64,000 bases of DNA, taken from assembly GCA_039621445.1 (NCBI GenBank), contig CP154954.1, positions 59,826,168 through 59,890,167 of the forward strand. Reading direction: 5' to 3'. This DNA is from Euglena gracilis. Taxonomy: Eukaryota; Euglenida; Euglenophyceae; Euglenales. The translations under genes and the position numbers were made by a program. Shown in pieces: positions 1 to 17,984 of this stretch; the stretch's first letter is position 1, and each line of letters opens with the position of its first letter. Under the pieces are notes generated by a model. That model was not told the origin of the DNA. It saw nothing but the letters and a program-made list of their open reading frames with translations, and ran no database searches.

Positions 1-180
1 AAAATCGAATTTTCAGACAAAATTTTTTTTTGTCTGAAACCATGTTTTTGGGCCTCCCGGACCTGGAAAAGCTGTTTTCGAGTCCAAAATGAGCGTTTTT
101 CGACCCCCCGGCGCCTCGTTTTGAGCCCGAAACCCATGGACTTTGGGTCAAAAAAAAATTTGAAAAAAATCCAATAAAAC
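1..180. repeat. Satellite monomer remnant at left edge
   Basis: This is a diverged single copy of the ~163-bp monomer that fills 32-40 kb and 53.7-54.4 kb. It keeps the landmarks in order: a T-run, CCTCCCGGACC, GAAAA...CTGTTTTCGAG, ATGAGCGTTTTTCGACC, GGCGCC, and the GACTTTGGGTCAAAA terminus. Satellite of the same family therefore reaches both ends of the window. Confidence 0.8.
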
Positions 181-672
181 GGGTATGTGGTGTGTGGAAG
201 GGGGGTTAATAACATTTCATAAGTTACCGTAAAATCACTGAAAGTTACCGTAACATGCAAGAGGGTAATTTGTAAATTATAAGTTACGCGAAATTTGAAA
301 TGCTAGTCTTTTTGGCGTTTGCATGTCCCGTTAAGAGCTCAGCACTATTCAAAACCTGGTTAAAGTTTGCTGTCACTCTCAACTTTTGTATGGTGGTCTG
401 TGGCAGAACCAGATGGGATTTTCTTGCCTGGGGTGGTGAACCTCACCGCATCCTACGGGCCAGCAGAAGCTTTGGGACTTACATTTGAGTAATGCCCACA
501 ATATTCCAATATTCTCAGGTTTATGATTATTTAGTCTCCCGATTATAAACAGTTCACATGTACTACCCAAATGGCGTTGTGCCAGGTGTCAGGCGAAATA
601 TATATTTTTTTTAAATAAAAAATGGCATAAATAATATAAACGTCATCGATCAGGCCCATGTGTTCGCAGGCC
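181..672. other. Upstream region of the ECH1-like gene, no gene seen
   Basis: AT-rich sequence with no protein-like reading frame. It holds one copy (about 334-361) of the AAGAGCTCAGCACTATTC motif that is tandemly repeated at 54.5 kb. An AG at 668-669, just before the ATG at 673, could be a spliced-leader trans-splice acceptor, which is normal for euglenid mRNAs. This is inference from position only. Confidence 0.4.
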
Positions 673-7790
<7,118 letters not shown>

Positions 7791-8684
7791 GGGCCGCCAT
7801 CAAATTGTCACCGTGCGGACTTGCTGCTTGTGCCTCGCACCGCTCCCAGCCGGCGTTGCTTCCAATGCGGCGGCCGGTACCTGCCGGCCCCCTGGCCGGC
7901 GTCCAATGGCCAGGCATTCCATATGGCCTCCCGGACAGCGCGCAGTGTCCTCCGTCCTTCATCGCCCTTCTCCAAAAGTGTCTTCGTCCCAACCTCCCCT
8001 CGGGGGAGGGGTAGGCTGGGCTAACACCCTGACTGCAGGGTCCACGGCCTGGAATGGCAACCTCGTGCACGCCGTCCATTGTCGTTGCCCATTCCGAGCC
8101 ATCCCACGTCGCATAGCGGAATGCCATACGCTGCACATCGCACCCCCAGTGGTAGTCCGCAAAACGCCGCGAGGCTGTCCCTGGGTTACATAACCCTTGG
8201 ATTCCACTCAGACCCTTCCCAAATTCTAATTTCCCTTAGCATCTTCTTCTGACTTCGATTATGTTGTGGATGTGAGCTACCTGGAGCAGCAGCAGAATCC
8301 GCAGCTGGAGTGGGTTTTGAGGGTAAATCAAGGGGTGGGTTTTGAGAGTAAATGGGTAGGGTAAGGCCGCTATTTGCCAGCACCATACTATACTAGCCAT
8401 ATGGATGGGTGTGCAACCCCCCAAATATTTTTAAGGTGATTTTTCTCAAAAAATTAGGAATTTTAAGGCATTTCTTAAGGCTTTTCTTAAAGGCTTTTTA
8501 AGGCTTTTAGGGCGGTCCAAGAGCTGTCCAGGCACCTAACCAACGTTTTTGCAAGTGGTCGAAAATCAATGAACTCAAAAAAGTCATTTTCCCCCCTTGA
8601 GTTTTGGTTGGATCTCACCTGTCCCGTGGCCGTTTTTTCCACACATCCCCCCACCCCCCCGTTCCACCGCCCCTCTCTCTGCAG
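7791..8684. other. Intergenic interval with one possible exon (8247-8322)
   Basis: Mostly uncharacterised. At about 8247-8322 a protein-like frame reads DYVVDVSYLEQQQNPQLEWV followed by LR and GTAAAT, a plausible donor. Its phase does not match the exon beginning at 8685, so it may be chance, an exon of an overlapping gene, or joined by an unrecognised intron. Confidence 0.35.
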
Positions 8685-8863
8685 ACTTCTTCCGAAACCG
8701 TCCGCGGCCGCCGATGCCGCCGTCCCCCCCGTGAGCGCATGCCCCGGCCCGATGGAGGGCAACGTCGCGGCGCTCCAGCGGCGCATCACGGAGCTGCAGC
8801 GGCAGCTGTACCACGTCCGCCAGGCGTACCTCCAGGCGAAGCAGCAGCGCAGTGACTGCGAAG
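8685..8863 (+). CDS. Stalk-like gene, exon a
   Basis: Coding from ATG 8752 (or from 8685 if an upstream exon exists; a TCTGCAG acceptor precedes 8685). Encodes an Ala-rich lead and a heptad-rich helix. Ends TGC GAA G|GTGGGA in phase 1. Confidence 0.7.
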
Positions 8864-8904
8864 GTGGGACCTGCCTTGAACCAACCTTGCTTCCGGGGAG
8901 ATTG

Positions 8905-8976
<72 letters not shown>

Positions 8977-11900
8977 GTGTGTGCGTGCGTGCGCGCGCAG
9001 GTGTTTGTGTGTGAGCGCGCCCGTGCATGTGTGGCTTTTGGCAAATTGGTCTGGAAGCTGAGGCTTTTGATACCCCATTCCCTTTTTTTAGGAACAGCAA
9101 CCCATTCACATGTATCCTTTGTTATCACCCCCCCCCCCCCCAATTACCACGTATCCAACGACCCCCCTATGTCTAGCAACCCCCCCAGTCGGAGGACACC
9201 TTTTCTCAAATCCCATCAAAACTGCGGGTGCGCTCGTAGCGGACCGCCGCCTTCGGCGGTGGGGGGGGGTGCGTTTTTGTTTGGACCCTGCGCTTGCAGT
9301 GGAACCTTCCCTCAGTTGGAGATTACCGGACGTTGAATCCTGGGGGGGTATGTGACCGCCGGTTTTATATCGAGCGGGATTTCAAGGCGCTCAGGGGTGA
9401 TTTTATATTTTGGGAAGGGGTAAATATTTGGGCAGGAATATCAAATTTCCGCTATCAAAAGCGTCTATTTTCCCCAACACACTTTTTGCACTCATTTTGC
9501 CCAAATTCCACCATTTTTAAGCAAAATTCCAGCTGGTCGAATTATTCCCTACAACTGTCACAAAATGGTGAATTGTCAGGATTTCCTCCATCTCGTGTTG
9601 CCCTGGAGGGGTGGAGGTACGGATAAAGGATGAGGTAGCGTACAGCATTCACAATCAAGCACCTGCGAAATGACTGGGTGTTGCTGGCGGCTGGGCGTGG
9701 CGGGCTGGGTATGTATTTGGTTGCGGTGTGTGGGTCACACGGCCTGCCTTTCTGCCCCCTACAGATCGACTGGCGGAGGTTGGGGAGACGAAGATGCACC
9801 TCGACGTCATCCTGCACCAAATAGTGCCACGGATCAAGTCCGGTTTGCTGCACTAACTGTCCCCTGTGCTGAAAGTGGTGCGTTCAGGAGCAGGACCCCA
9901 ATCATCCCCCACCCGAGTCAGGCACGGCGCTTGGAGGTGGCTATAAGACCTGATTTCGATGGGTCCGGTGTGCGCGCACGCGCGCACGTGTGTGTGTGCG
10001 CGCACGTACATGCATGTGTGTGTATGCGTGTGTGTGTGGATGTGGATGTGTGTGTGTGTGTGCGAACATGCACGTGCGTGTAGGTTCGAGCATGCATGCG
10101 TGCGTCGTGTGCCCAGGCGTCGCTTAATGACCCCCCTGAGTGTGGGAGGTCAGCTCATAGGCTGTACAATTCGGGCTAGGACATGAGGGTGAGGTTCACT
10201 CTGATACAGAAAAATCAAATTGCCGAAAAAATCTCAAATTATTTAGTTGTAATCAGCAACTTTGAGTTCCAATGGGATCGTGCGGCGCAGGCGTGAAGGC
10301 CATCCAGGGGCTGCACAAGGACCAGCTGCGGGCGCTGCGGGTTTTGCGGCAGCTGCCCATCGACGCCCAGCGCGCCGTGGAGGTGATGTACATCATGCTG
10401 AAGTGCGACGCCTTCGAAGAGGTGCCACATAAGAATATTTTCAGTTCATTTTTTGACACACCCCTCCCCATGTTCAAGACACACCATGCCGTTGACACCC
10501 CCGTGTCAATGGTGCATGTATGGGTGTAGATGCAAACGGCACGCGTATGGACTAAATATGCAGATGTGGATACTCGACATAAAAACTATAAATCTGCGTT
10601 CACACGCAGATTTATACACATACAGACACATTCACACATTTTTACACATATATTTATACTCTCATTTTTGGGTGTGTGCACGCACATGAGCATGCCTTTT
10701 TGCATTAAAAGCATTTGAAGGTATATTTGGCTTTGCACCTTCAATAAATTTACTCAACCTGTTGCTTATTCATATATCCATCCATCCATCCATCCATCCA
10801 TCCATCCATCCATCCATCCATCCATCCATCCATCCATCCATCCATCCATCCATCCATCCATCCATCCATCCATCCATCCATCCATCCATCCATCCATCCA
10901 TCCATCCATCCGTACATATCCGTCCATCCATCCATCCATCCATCCATCCATCCATAGATATCCGTCCATCCATCTGTCCATCTATCTGCCTATCTATATT
11001 GGGATTCAGCCAATTCATTCAAGGTTTTTCCATATCCCCCCCCCCCAGGGTCCCAATACCTGGGGTGAAGTCCCATTGTATGGGGCATTTACGCTGTTAT
11101 CGGATTCGCTTTTTTCACCACATTTTTGGTCTAAGTTGGTTAATATTTGAGTTAATTGTTGGAGGGTTAGGAGACGCATTTGGTGTCCTGGGCAGCTTTG
11201 GACAAAGTTAGACCTAAATTTTGACTGCATTTCAAACCAGATTTTTGCCTTAGTTTTGGCCAAATTTCAGCCTAGACATTTTCCCCAAACCCCACTCCCA
11301 ACATAAGCGAACCCTTTCCCTCTCCCGAACACAAACCCAATCCCAACCCTGGCATCAAACACACCTCGGCAGACCATAAATATATCTGAAAGATTCGTGC
11401 GACGGACCTGGGAATTGCAGAACCAGGGAGGAGGGGTCCAACTACCCTCCTCCCCAAACAAGTGGGATCCCCCAGTGGGAGGTCCACTGGCCATGGGGTT
11501 GCCGCTCACATTTCGGGTTTTTTTTTTCACATAGAGGTTGCTCTTTCTATTTGCCACATTTTCACCCCACCCCTCTGTGCTGCAGCTTTCGCAGCTGGAG
11601 TCTGTTTGCTTTGACGAGAATGCATACCGCATGATGCTGAACATGGACGAATACCTGCGCAAGATGGAGACGTTCGACACGCAGCTGTTGGCAGGTTTGG
11701 TCTCCACATCGAACGCCAAAACGGGTGGAAATGACCTGGTACGTACGCTCTTTTTGGGGGTACGGATTCTGAGGGGCGCTTGGAAAAATGTCCAGAAAAC
11801 CTGGCCGGGGAACGTCAAAACGATAGTTCTGAAAGCCTGGCACCCCGCCAGGTATTTGAGGACGGCTGTTTTTACATTCTCTGTAAAAGCGGCAGAGTTG

Positions 11901-13067
11901 GATTCTCACCCGGTACCTGCTGAAGTCGTTGGGGCTCTCTGCCCCCACCCCAGAAGTTTTTTTTCCTTTCTCCCTGCCAGATTACTTGGCAACTGCCAGG
12001 GGAAGGGCCCCACCAGCTTGTTTGGGGTGCGGTGGGTTAAATCTCATCACATTTTCATGTCATCCCTACGTAGCCCTAAACAATCATGTAGAATCGCATT
12101 CTGGCTTCTTTTTGAGTTTTTGAGGAAGTTCGCACCCCCCCCCACTGCATTTTGGACAAACCTTCGCCTAAAAAGTGCCCAAAATGGCACCTTTGGCCGT
12201 TTTGGGGGGCAAAATTTTTGGCATGATTGGTTACCCACCCGGACGCTACTGTTAAGGTGGGGAGGTTGCTCCCCCCCCCCTGGACCAGGGGGTCCGACCC
12301 CCCCTCCCCCGCCCTGTAATCGAACCTTGGGGTGGGTTCTATGGGCAGGCAGGGGGGGGCTGTATGGCATTATCGACCCCCCCCGGGGTGGTCCGGTTCT
12401 GGGGTGGGCAGTGGTGGTAAGACCACACCCCCTGGCGCCAAAACTGACCCCCTGGGGGAGGTGCCTGCTATGGGCAGACACCCCAGAGCACAAGGCACCC
12501 CCCCTCCCCCAGGGCCCCGGGGTTGTCAAAAAGAAAGCGCATTCTACAAGGGTAAAACACGTGCAGCTGCGAAGGGGACTGCTTGAACACTTCCCACAGT
12601 GGGCCGATGTACTTCCGAAGTCAGGCCAGGGGGAGTTAAAAATTGGGGGAGGGTTGTATTATTTTGCCAAAAAAAATGTAAACACAAGAAAGATCCCCAA
12701 AATGCAAAGCAGTGGGAAGATGGTGCTGATTTATCTGCCTTTCTGTATCCTACCCCCCACAGATCGACCCCACGTGCTGCAGTATATCGTCCAGACGTAT
12801 TTTGGGGGCATCCCCATCCACAAGAACGACTCCACCTTTGATGAGACACCTTCTTGCCATTGGGCGGGAGAGATTCTCCGGCACGAGGACCTGCTGGGCA
12901 TTGGTGCGCTTCCTGTGGGTCAGTTGCACGATCCAGCGCCGCTGGAGGAAGCAAGACTGCATGATTGTTTGACCCAGGGAATCGTTCATATGACTGGGTG
13001 GTGGGATTCTTTTCTCCCCCTTGTTCTTTGTCACTGGAAATCCATAAGAATGGGGGAAATTGTGTGA
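8752..13067 (+). CDS. Coiled-coil protein resembling dynein heavy-chain stalk (tentative), 5 exons seen
   Basis: Five exons join in one frame through four GT...AG introns. The product opens with a heptad-rich segment ([20 protein letters not shown]), then [40 protein letters not shown], a VEVMYIML segment, [18 protein letters not shown] and [16 protein letters not shown]. The order coil, P-x-I-x-x-A-(x)n-L-K-x-x-L-(x)n-P-(x)n-V-x-x-V, then a Y...P-F/E block recalls dynein heavy-chain CC1 and microtubule-binding stalk. No AAA+ domain is visible, so it is a fragment of a larger gene, a stand-alone stalk-like protein, or another flagellar coiled-coil. The start at ATG 8752 and stop at 13067 are provisional. 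Confidence 0.5.
8864..9764 (+). other. Conventional GT...AG intron
   Basis: GTGGGA...CTACAG, phase 1 on both sides. It contains a GT microsatellite (8905-9000) and, at about 9200-9305, a repeat shared with 59.4-59.6 kb that has a CCGCCGCCTTCGGCGG hairpin. Confidence 0.82.
9765..9842 (+). CDS. Stalk-like gene, exon b
   Basis: Seventy-eight bases encoding [20 protein letters not shown] and VPRIKS. Bounded by CTACAG and G|GTTTGC, both phase 1. The frame closes soon after the donor, which supports the splice. Confidence 0.8.
9843..10290 (+). other. Conventional GT...AG intron
   Basis: GTTTGC...GCGCAG, phase 1. Includes GT/GC-rich simple sequence at about 9965-10085. Confidence 0.8.
10291..10421 (+). 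CDS. Stalk-like gene, exon c
   Basis: Encodes [20 protein letters not shown], a proline-containing turn, then [16 protein letters not shown]. High GC3 sets it off from its AT-rich surroundings. Donor GAG|GTGCCA, phase 0. Confidence 0.82.
10422..11585 (+). other. Conventional GT...AG intron with (ATCC)n
   Basis: GTGCCA...CTGCAG, phase 0, 1164 bp. Contains a long ATCC microsatellite at 10774-10985. Confidence 0.8.
10774..10985. repeat. (ATCC)n tetranucleotide microsatellite
   Basis: About 210 bp of tandem ATCC with a few CGTACATAT-type interruptions. The Met-Asp-Gly-Trp and Ile-His-Pro-Ser frames are artefacts. Confidence 0.97.
11586..11694 (+). CDS. Stalk-like gene, exon d
   Basis: Encodes [20 protein letters not shown] and [16 protein letters not shown]. 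Acceptor CTGCAG, donor GCAG|GTTTGG, phase 1. Confidence 0.82.
11695..12762 (+). other. Conventional GT...AG intron
   Basis: GTTTGG...CCACAG, phase 1, 1068 bp. Contains several C/G-tract patches but no gene. Confidence 0.78.
12763..13067 (+). CDS. Stalk-like gene, exon e (3' end uncertain)
   Basis: Begins AT CGA CCC after CCCCACAG and encodes [20 protein letters not shown] then NDSTFDE. The frame stays open to TGA at 13065-13067 with plausible residues ([19 protein letters not shown]), so it may be the last exon. A GT at about 12914 could instead end it. The minus-strand frame here also looks protein-like but lacks matching splice context. Confidence 0.6.
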
Positions 13068-13255
13068 ATTTATTTAGTAGAACAAGACCTGGGTCTTATT
13101 CTTGCATTCTTTCCATATGCACATATGTATATATTCACACAAACATAGTGGTGTGTGGGAATATATCTGAGTGTTTGAGTGAGTGGTTGGTGAATAGGTC
13201 GGTCTTGTGTGTGTGTTTGTGTGTGCGAGCGTGTGTGTTGTGTGTTGTGTGTGTG

Positions 13256-13296
<41 letters not shown>

Positions 13297-13813
13297 GTGT
13301 GTGTGTGTGTGTGTAAGGGGTGGGGGTCATTAAAAAAGGGGTGACCCCCCCAAAAATTAGTTATAGGTGGGGGTTTGGCTGGTCACTTCGGCCAGTTTTT
13401 GCCATTTGGGGCTACTTTCGCCATTTTTTTGGCCTTTTTGGCCTTTTTTTTATCCCAGGTGACTTTTGGCCGTTTATCGCAATCTTGCACAATGTGAAGT
13501 GGCTTTAAGAAATTCACTTTTGGTAATTTGTCAGGGGTTTTCGGGGCCATCAGCACGTTTTCTCGCCATTTTTGGGAATCTCAGCCTTTTATTGCGGCTT
13601 ACCCCCCCCAAACCCCCATTTGAATGAAGCTGGCTGCCTCTTGGCCGTTGCCCCAGGCCGCAAACACAGCGCCGCGGTGCCCAGGCTTCCTTCCGGCACA
13701 GACGGCAACCCAAAGAGCGCCCCACTCCCACTCCATGGGGTCTCCTCCGCTGAAAAGATCCCAACGTCCCAAAATGCCTTTGTGGTCCGCCCCAAAGAAC
13801 CCCAGGGGACCAA
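13068..13813. other. No gene seen; GT microsatellite
   Basis: Contains a GT/TTGTG microsatellite at about 13197-13315 and T/G-rich sequence beyond it. No exon-like frame. Confidence 0.6.
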
Positions 13814-14350
13814 ATGAAACCGCGTGCTTTGGGCCAGGGCTGTAGTGACCCGCACCCCGGAGACTGTCGGAGCCGGGGGGGAGGAGGGGGCGGCCCTGCC
13901 CGGGGAGGCCTGTGGGGGACACTGCCGCCCCTGCGGCGGCGGCCGGCCGTCCTGCCGCCGCAGCCGCTGGCGGGCCTCGGGGCGAACTTTGCGCGGAAAG
14001 CGTCGCGGTGTGTCGGCGTGTCCCACCATGCGGGGGGGGGTGAGGCCTTGCCGGGCCCCCCCCCCCCCCCGATGCTCCGGGCCGCACACCATACGCTGGA
14101 ATGGGGTTCGCAGTGGCTCCGTGGAGAGTGTTGTTGGGACCTGCTGGCCCGTGTTGGAAAGTGGAGAATATGCTCCGTGAGTTCCAGCTCAACTATCTGC
14201 ACTGTCCGATGGATTGCTTGCCTTGCACACCAACCACTGTCACCTGTGCCATCCATTTCATTCCCCCTCAAATTCTGGGAACTCGTTGCCGACACCCAAG
14301 TCTTGACAAAACCCAAATACGAAGAACCTGATTTCAGGAAATTTCAGTGA
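13814..14350 (+). CDS. Candidate ORF or exon cluster, function unknown
   Basis: A 178-codon open frame with high GC3 in its first half. Two segments look protein-like: AVLPPQPLAGLGANFARKAS, then HHTLEWGSQWLRG, and near the end FWELVADTQVLTKPKYEEPD. In another frame at about 14162-14210, ENMLREFQLNYLHCPMD is equally protein-like, so this may be several exons interrupted by short introns. No family recognised. Confidence 0.3.
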   Translation: MKPRALGQGCSDPHPGDCRSRGGGGGGPARGGLWGTLPPLRRRPAVLPPQPLAGLGANFARKASRCVGVSHHAGGGEALPGPPPPPMLRAAHHTLEWGSQWLRGECCWDLLARVGKWRICSVSSSSTICTVRWIACLAHQPLSPVPSISFPLKFWELVADTQVLTKPKYEEPDFRKFQ

Positions 14351-14454
14351 GACGTTGCTGATATTTGGGAGTTATGCGTAAAGTGCAAGGTGGCGGAGCA
14401 GCGACCAAGGAACGGAGATTGAACCCGCCACCGATGGCATCTCCTTTTTGCAGG

Positions 14455-14545
14455 GCATCTCACCTGAGCGCCTTTGACGACCGTAGTGTGGCCTCCTACC
14501 CCCTGGCCATGCCGCTGTTGAGGCTTCAAGCACCACAAAACATGT
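14455..14545 (+). CDS. Candidate exon, function unknown
   Basis: Protein-like frame SHLSAFDDRSVASYPLAMPL then LRLQAP, next to TTTTTGCAG at about 14446-14454. Borders and partners unresolved. Confidence 0.3.
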
Positions 14546-15376
14546 GTTGGGGCATACCAGGTTTGGCACACCAAAGTCAGGTTTTGCCTGACCCGAGTGC
14601 CAAATAACTGCCTTGGCTCGTTTTTTTCCACGCATTTTCTCCCTTTTTCGCAGCGGGGGCATTTTTTTGTTCGGAACCATGCAAAGTGGTCTTTTGGAAA
14701 GAGAAATCAATCATAAAACCAAAGAAATAACGAACAAAACAAAAAGATAAACACAAAAAGCTGCCATTCGAACCAAGAAGTAAAATCCCCTATTGACAAA
14801 TTATTCCAGAGCAAAGTGTTCCACGATTTCCAGCCAGTGACGGCCCCAGATTTTAGATGTTTAGGGGATCCCCAGACCTTGGGTCCCTCTGCTTGCTTAT
14901 TTGCAAATGGAGTCAGGAGATCGTACTTTTACATGTAAGCAATTCATAATTCTTAGCTCCCTGTTGAAAGTGCTATCAATCGTTGCAATTGAACAACTCT
15001 TTTCTTGCCCTTTCGGTTTAAGATCTAGTCTCTGGAATTGACAGTGGCTTTGGGGTTATCCCGGCCGTCGGTACCCTCCTTGCTTCCAAAAGCCAATCGT
15101 CTCCCTCCTCTGCCTGCCAATCTGCCGCCCAGTGGGGGTCGGGTTGAAAAGTTGGTGTGCCTCTTTGCTGCCTTTCTGTGTTTGCTTGAGGGACAGTTTT
15201 CCATTTGCAGCTGGCTTACCAGGAAAGAAGACAAGATATCTGATTCAAACACCTTTGTTTCCAATAGCTCTCAGTTTCAGGCTTGTTCAGCATGCCAGGG
15301 CTGCCTGTTTGTTGCCCTCAGTGTTTTTGTCATTGATTTGAGTTCTTAAAGACAGATTCTGTTAATTACATCATAC
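14546..15376. other. No gene seen
   Basis: Moderately AT-rich unique sequence without an exon-like frame or repeat I recognise. Confidence 0.5.
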
Positions 15377-15501
15377 CGGTGCACACACACACACACACAG
15401 ACACAGACACACACGGACACACACACACACACACACACACACATGTGCGCGCACGCACGAACGCACGCATGCACGCACGCACGCACGCACGCACGCATGC
15501 A

Positions 15502-15570
<69 letters not shown>

Positions 15571-15601
15571 GCACGCACGCATGCATGCACGCACACACAG
15601 A

Positions 15602-15637
<36 letters not shown>

Positions 15638-15660
15638 CTCACGCACGCACACACACACAC

Positions 15661-15716
<56 letters not shown>

Positions 15717-15721
15717 ACACA
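15377..15721. repeat. CA/ACGC compound microsatellite
   Basis: Alternating blocks of (CA)n and (ACGC)n ending in a pure GC-alternating stretch. The His-Thr and Cys-Val frames are artefacts. Confidence 0.97.
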
Positions 15722-17554
15722 AGTGTGCGAAACAACGCGCAAAAGTGCGCCGCACATGCACACAAATACAGACGCAGGCACAGAGAGAGAACATCTTAAG
15801 AACGTTGTGCACGTACACTCGCAGTCGTTCACATGCGGTTTTCTGCCTTCATTTAGGGTCCAGCTCGACGCAGAAGTTCACTGCCCAGCATTGTGGCTTC
15901 AAACGGACACCCACCATCACTTTTTGGACATTGCATGAGTGCAAGGGAACAAGAAACAACACATGAGCCTGTGTTTATTCGTTGTGGCGCATTCCGCAGA
16001 CCTCGTACTCTCTTACCAAAAGCCTGCAAGAAGATGCTCCATTGTGAGACGCAGAAAACATTTCAAAAAGCATTGTTGCATATGTATACCGGAGACTTTT
16101 AAGTTTCGTGACCCGGGGGGAGGGTGGATGGGTCCCGTCGAGCCCCCCCCTCCACCCGGGAGGGGGGGGTTGGCCGAGTGCGTGCCCTGCCAGAGGCGTG
16201 GTTTCCTCCATTTTTGGCATGAAGCACCGAAAAAAATTTGGCCCCCAAAATTGACACCCAAAAGTGGTCCCCCGACCCCCTGCTGGGGGGCGGGGCCAGG
16301 GGCGGGCGGGTGGGTGGGTGTGTCCGGAGCCCCCGGTCCTAAAAAAACCTCTGATGTATACTGGCATTTTTCCTGATGGAGGGATTGGTTGGCAACCCAG
16401 GGGCGGGTGCTGGATATACGGGGGGCTGCACTTTGGAGGGGGGATTTTCGATTCAAAGTGCCGTGTCTTTTGAACCAATTTCCCCCCCCAATATGCCCCC
16501 CCCCCCGGCCCTAAGAAGGCCACCTGCTCGGTCGGCTTGGGGCTCGGGCCTGGGCAAGGTAGTGTTGGGTCGCACTTAAGGTTTTGATTCTTGCATTGCG
16601 CTTACGCGCAATGTTGCAATCTTTTTGAAACCCGGTGGTGAAACCCACCGTTTTGACTCTCGGGTTTCGCGGAGACCTTCCACAGTGGCGTTTGCACATT
16701 TGCCTATGTTGGGACCCAGGGAACAGGCCCAATTGTGGTGTTTTTTTTGGCCTGTGCTCCATTTTCAAAGGTTCAAAACCCCGGCTTTGAACGCCGGGAA
16801 ACGTGAATCCCCCCCCCAAAAAAACGGCAAAAACCCCTTGTTGTGAGTCCCTCTTTTTTGAAGCCTTCACTGTGTTCCCCAGATGGTGCTACACAGGCCA
16901 GGTGAATTTTGGCCCTTTTTGTTGCTCTTTTTAGGCTCTGCGATCTGTCCGTGAAGGTTTGTCTGCTGAGGTGTCCAGAGGGTGGACTGTACACACACGT
17001 TTTGAACAGTTGGGAAAACGTCGTGTCACACAGTTGTGATCCCTGGGTGCTCGAAGCGCGAGGAGCGGTACAGTGGGAACCACCCAGGTGGAGGTTGGGG
17101 AGAATTGAGGGCAGCCCAGGGCCTTGTCCCAACGTCTGGTGAGCAATTCCAGGCTCCACACTGCCGGCACAGAAGGCAATGGTTATGGACATTGTGCGCA
17201 AGCACAACACTTATACGTTGTGCGCATGTGCAATGTCCAACTGTTGCGCAGGCGCGCAATGTATAACGGAAGCCCCTGAGTTTATGGGAGTCCCTCTGAT
17301 GTGTTGTGGTGTGTCGGGGGGCCCTCTCTGCACAGCCAGCGTGTAGACTTGGTGAGGAAATACATGGCGCCGGCACGAATTATTGCGCAAGTGCGCAATG
17401 ATCCCCACATTTGGAATTACAAAAAGAGATAATCATAAAAATGAACGCGCCAAAGCGCAATGCTTTATTTTTTGTAATGAAGAAATTTTTTGTGACATGG
17501 TGCAACTGCGCAATGGAGCCCCCTCGTTTCGTTACCGGCGCTTTGGGGTTATGC
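15722..17554. other. No confident gene; dispersed repeat 16101-16353
   Basis: Apart from the repeat copy there are many short GCGCAATG-type words (for example at 16600-16615, 17205-17270, 17385-17400 and 17505-17515) but no exon-like frame. Confidence 0.5.
16101..16353. repeat. Dispersed C/G-rich repeat, copy 2
   Basis: Collinear with 5711-5960: AAGTTTCGTGACCC start, CCTGCCAGAGG, GAAGCACCGAA, TTGACACCCAAA, GGGTGGGTGG, AAAAACCTCTG end. The two copies differ mainly in C/G-tract length. Confidence 0.8.
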
Positions 17555-17984
17555 GTAAACCCCCCCCCCCCAAATAATACCCCCCCCCCCCCCGGGTATT
17601 ATTTTTTCGCCCGAAGTCCCGGCCCGAGGGGGGGGGGTATTATTTGGGGGGGGGGTATTATTTTTTCAAAATTTTCGAAATTTTCCGAAGTCCCGTAAAA
17701 CCCAAAATAGCACCCAAAACCGCCCTTTGGGGTCATTTTTTGAACTTTTTTGTGAAATTTACCATTTTTGGAGGTCAGATGAGCCAGAAAAATCAATTTT
17801 TTCCATAATTTGTTGTCAGAAATTGTGATTTTTACCTACATTTTCAGGTCAAAAATCCGGGCCTTCGGCCCGAAACCGGGGGGGGGGGTATTATTTCGGC
17901 GGCCGAAGTCGGACCCCAAGGGGGGGGGTATTATTTGGGGGGGGGTATTATTTGGGGGGGGGTATTATTTGGGGGGGGGTTTAC
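17555..17984. mobile_element. MITE-like element with ~30-bp inverted ends
   Basis: Left end GTAAAC, a C-run, AAATAATACCCC (17555-17592); right end GGGGTATTATTT, a G-run, GTTTAC (to 17984). TGC flanks both sides (17552-17554 and 17985-17987), a possible 3-bp target duplication. GGGGGTATTATTT recurs internally at least six times. No coding capacity. Confidence 0.78.

Noticed and set aside
12750-13034. Minus-strand ORF of 94 codons opposite exon e of the stalk-like gene
   Set aside because: Reads plausibly, but the + strand reading is tied by phase-matched GT...AG splice sites to four other exons.
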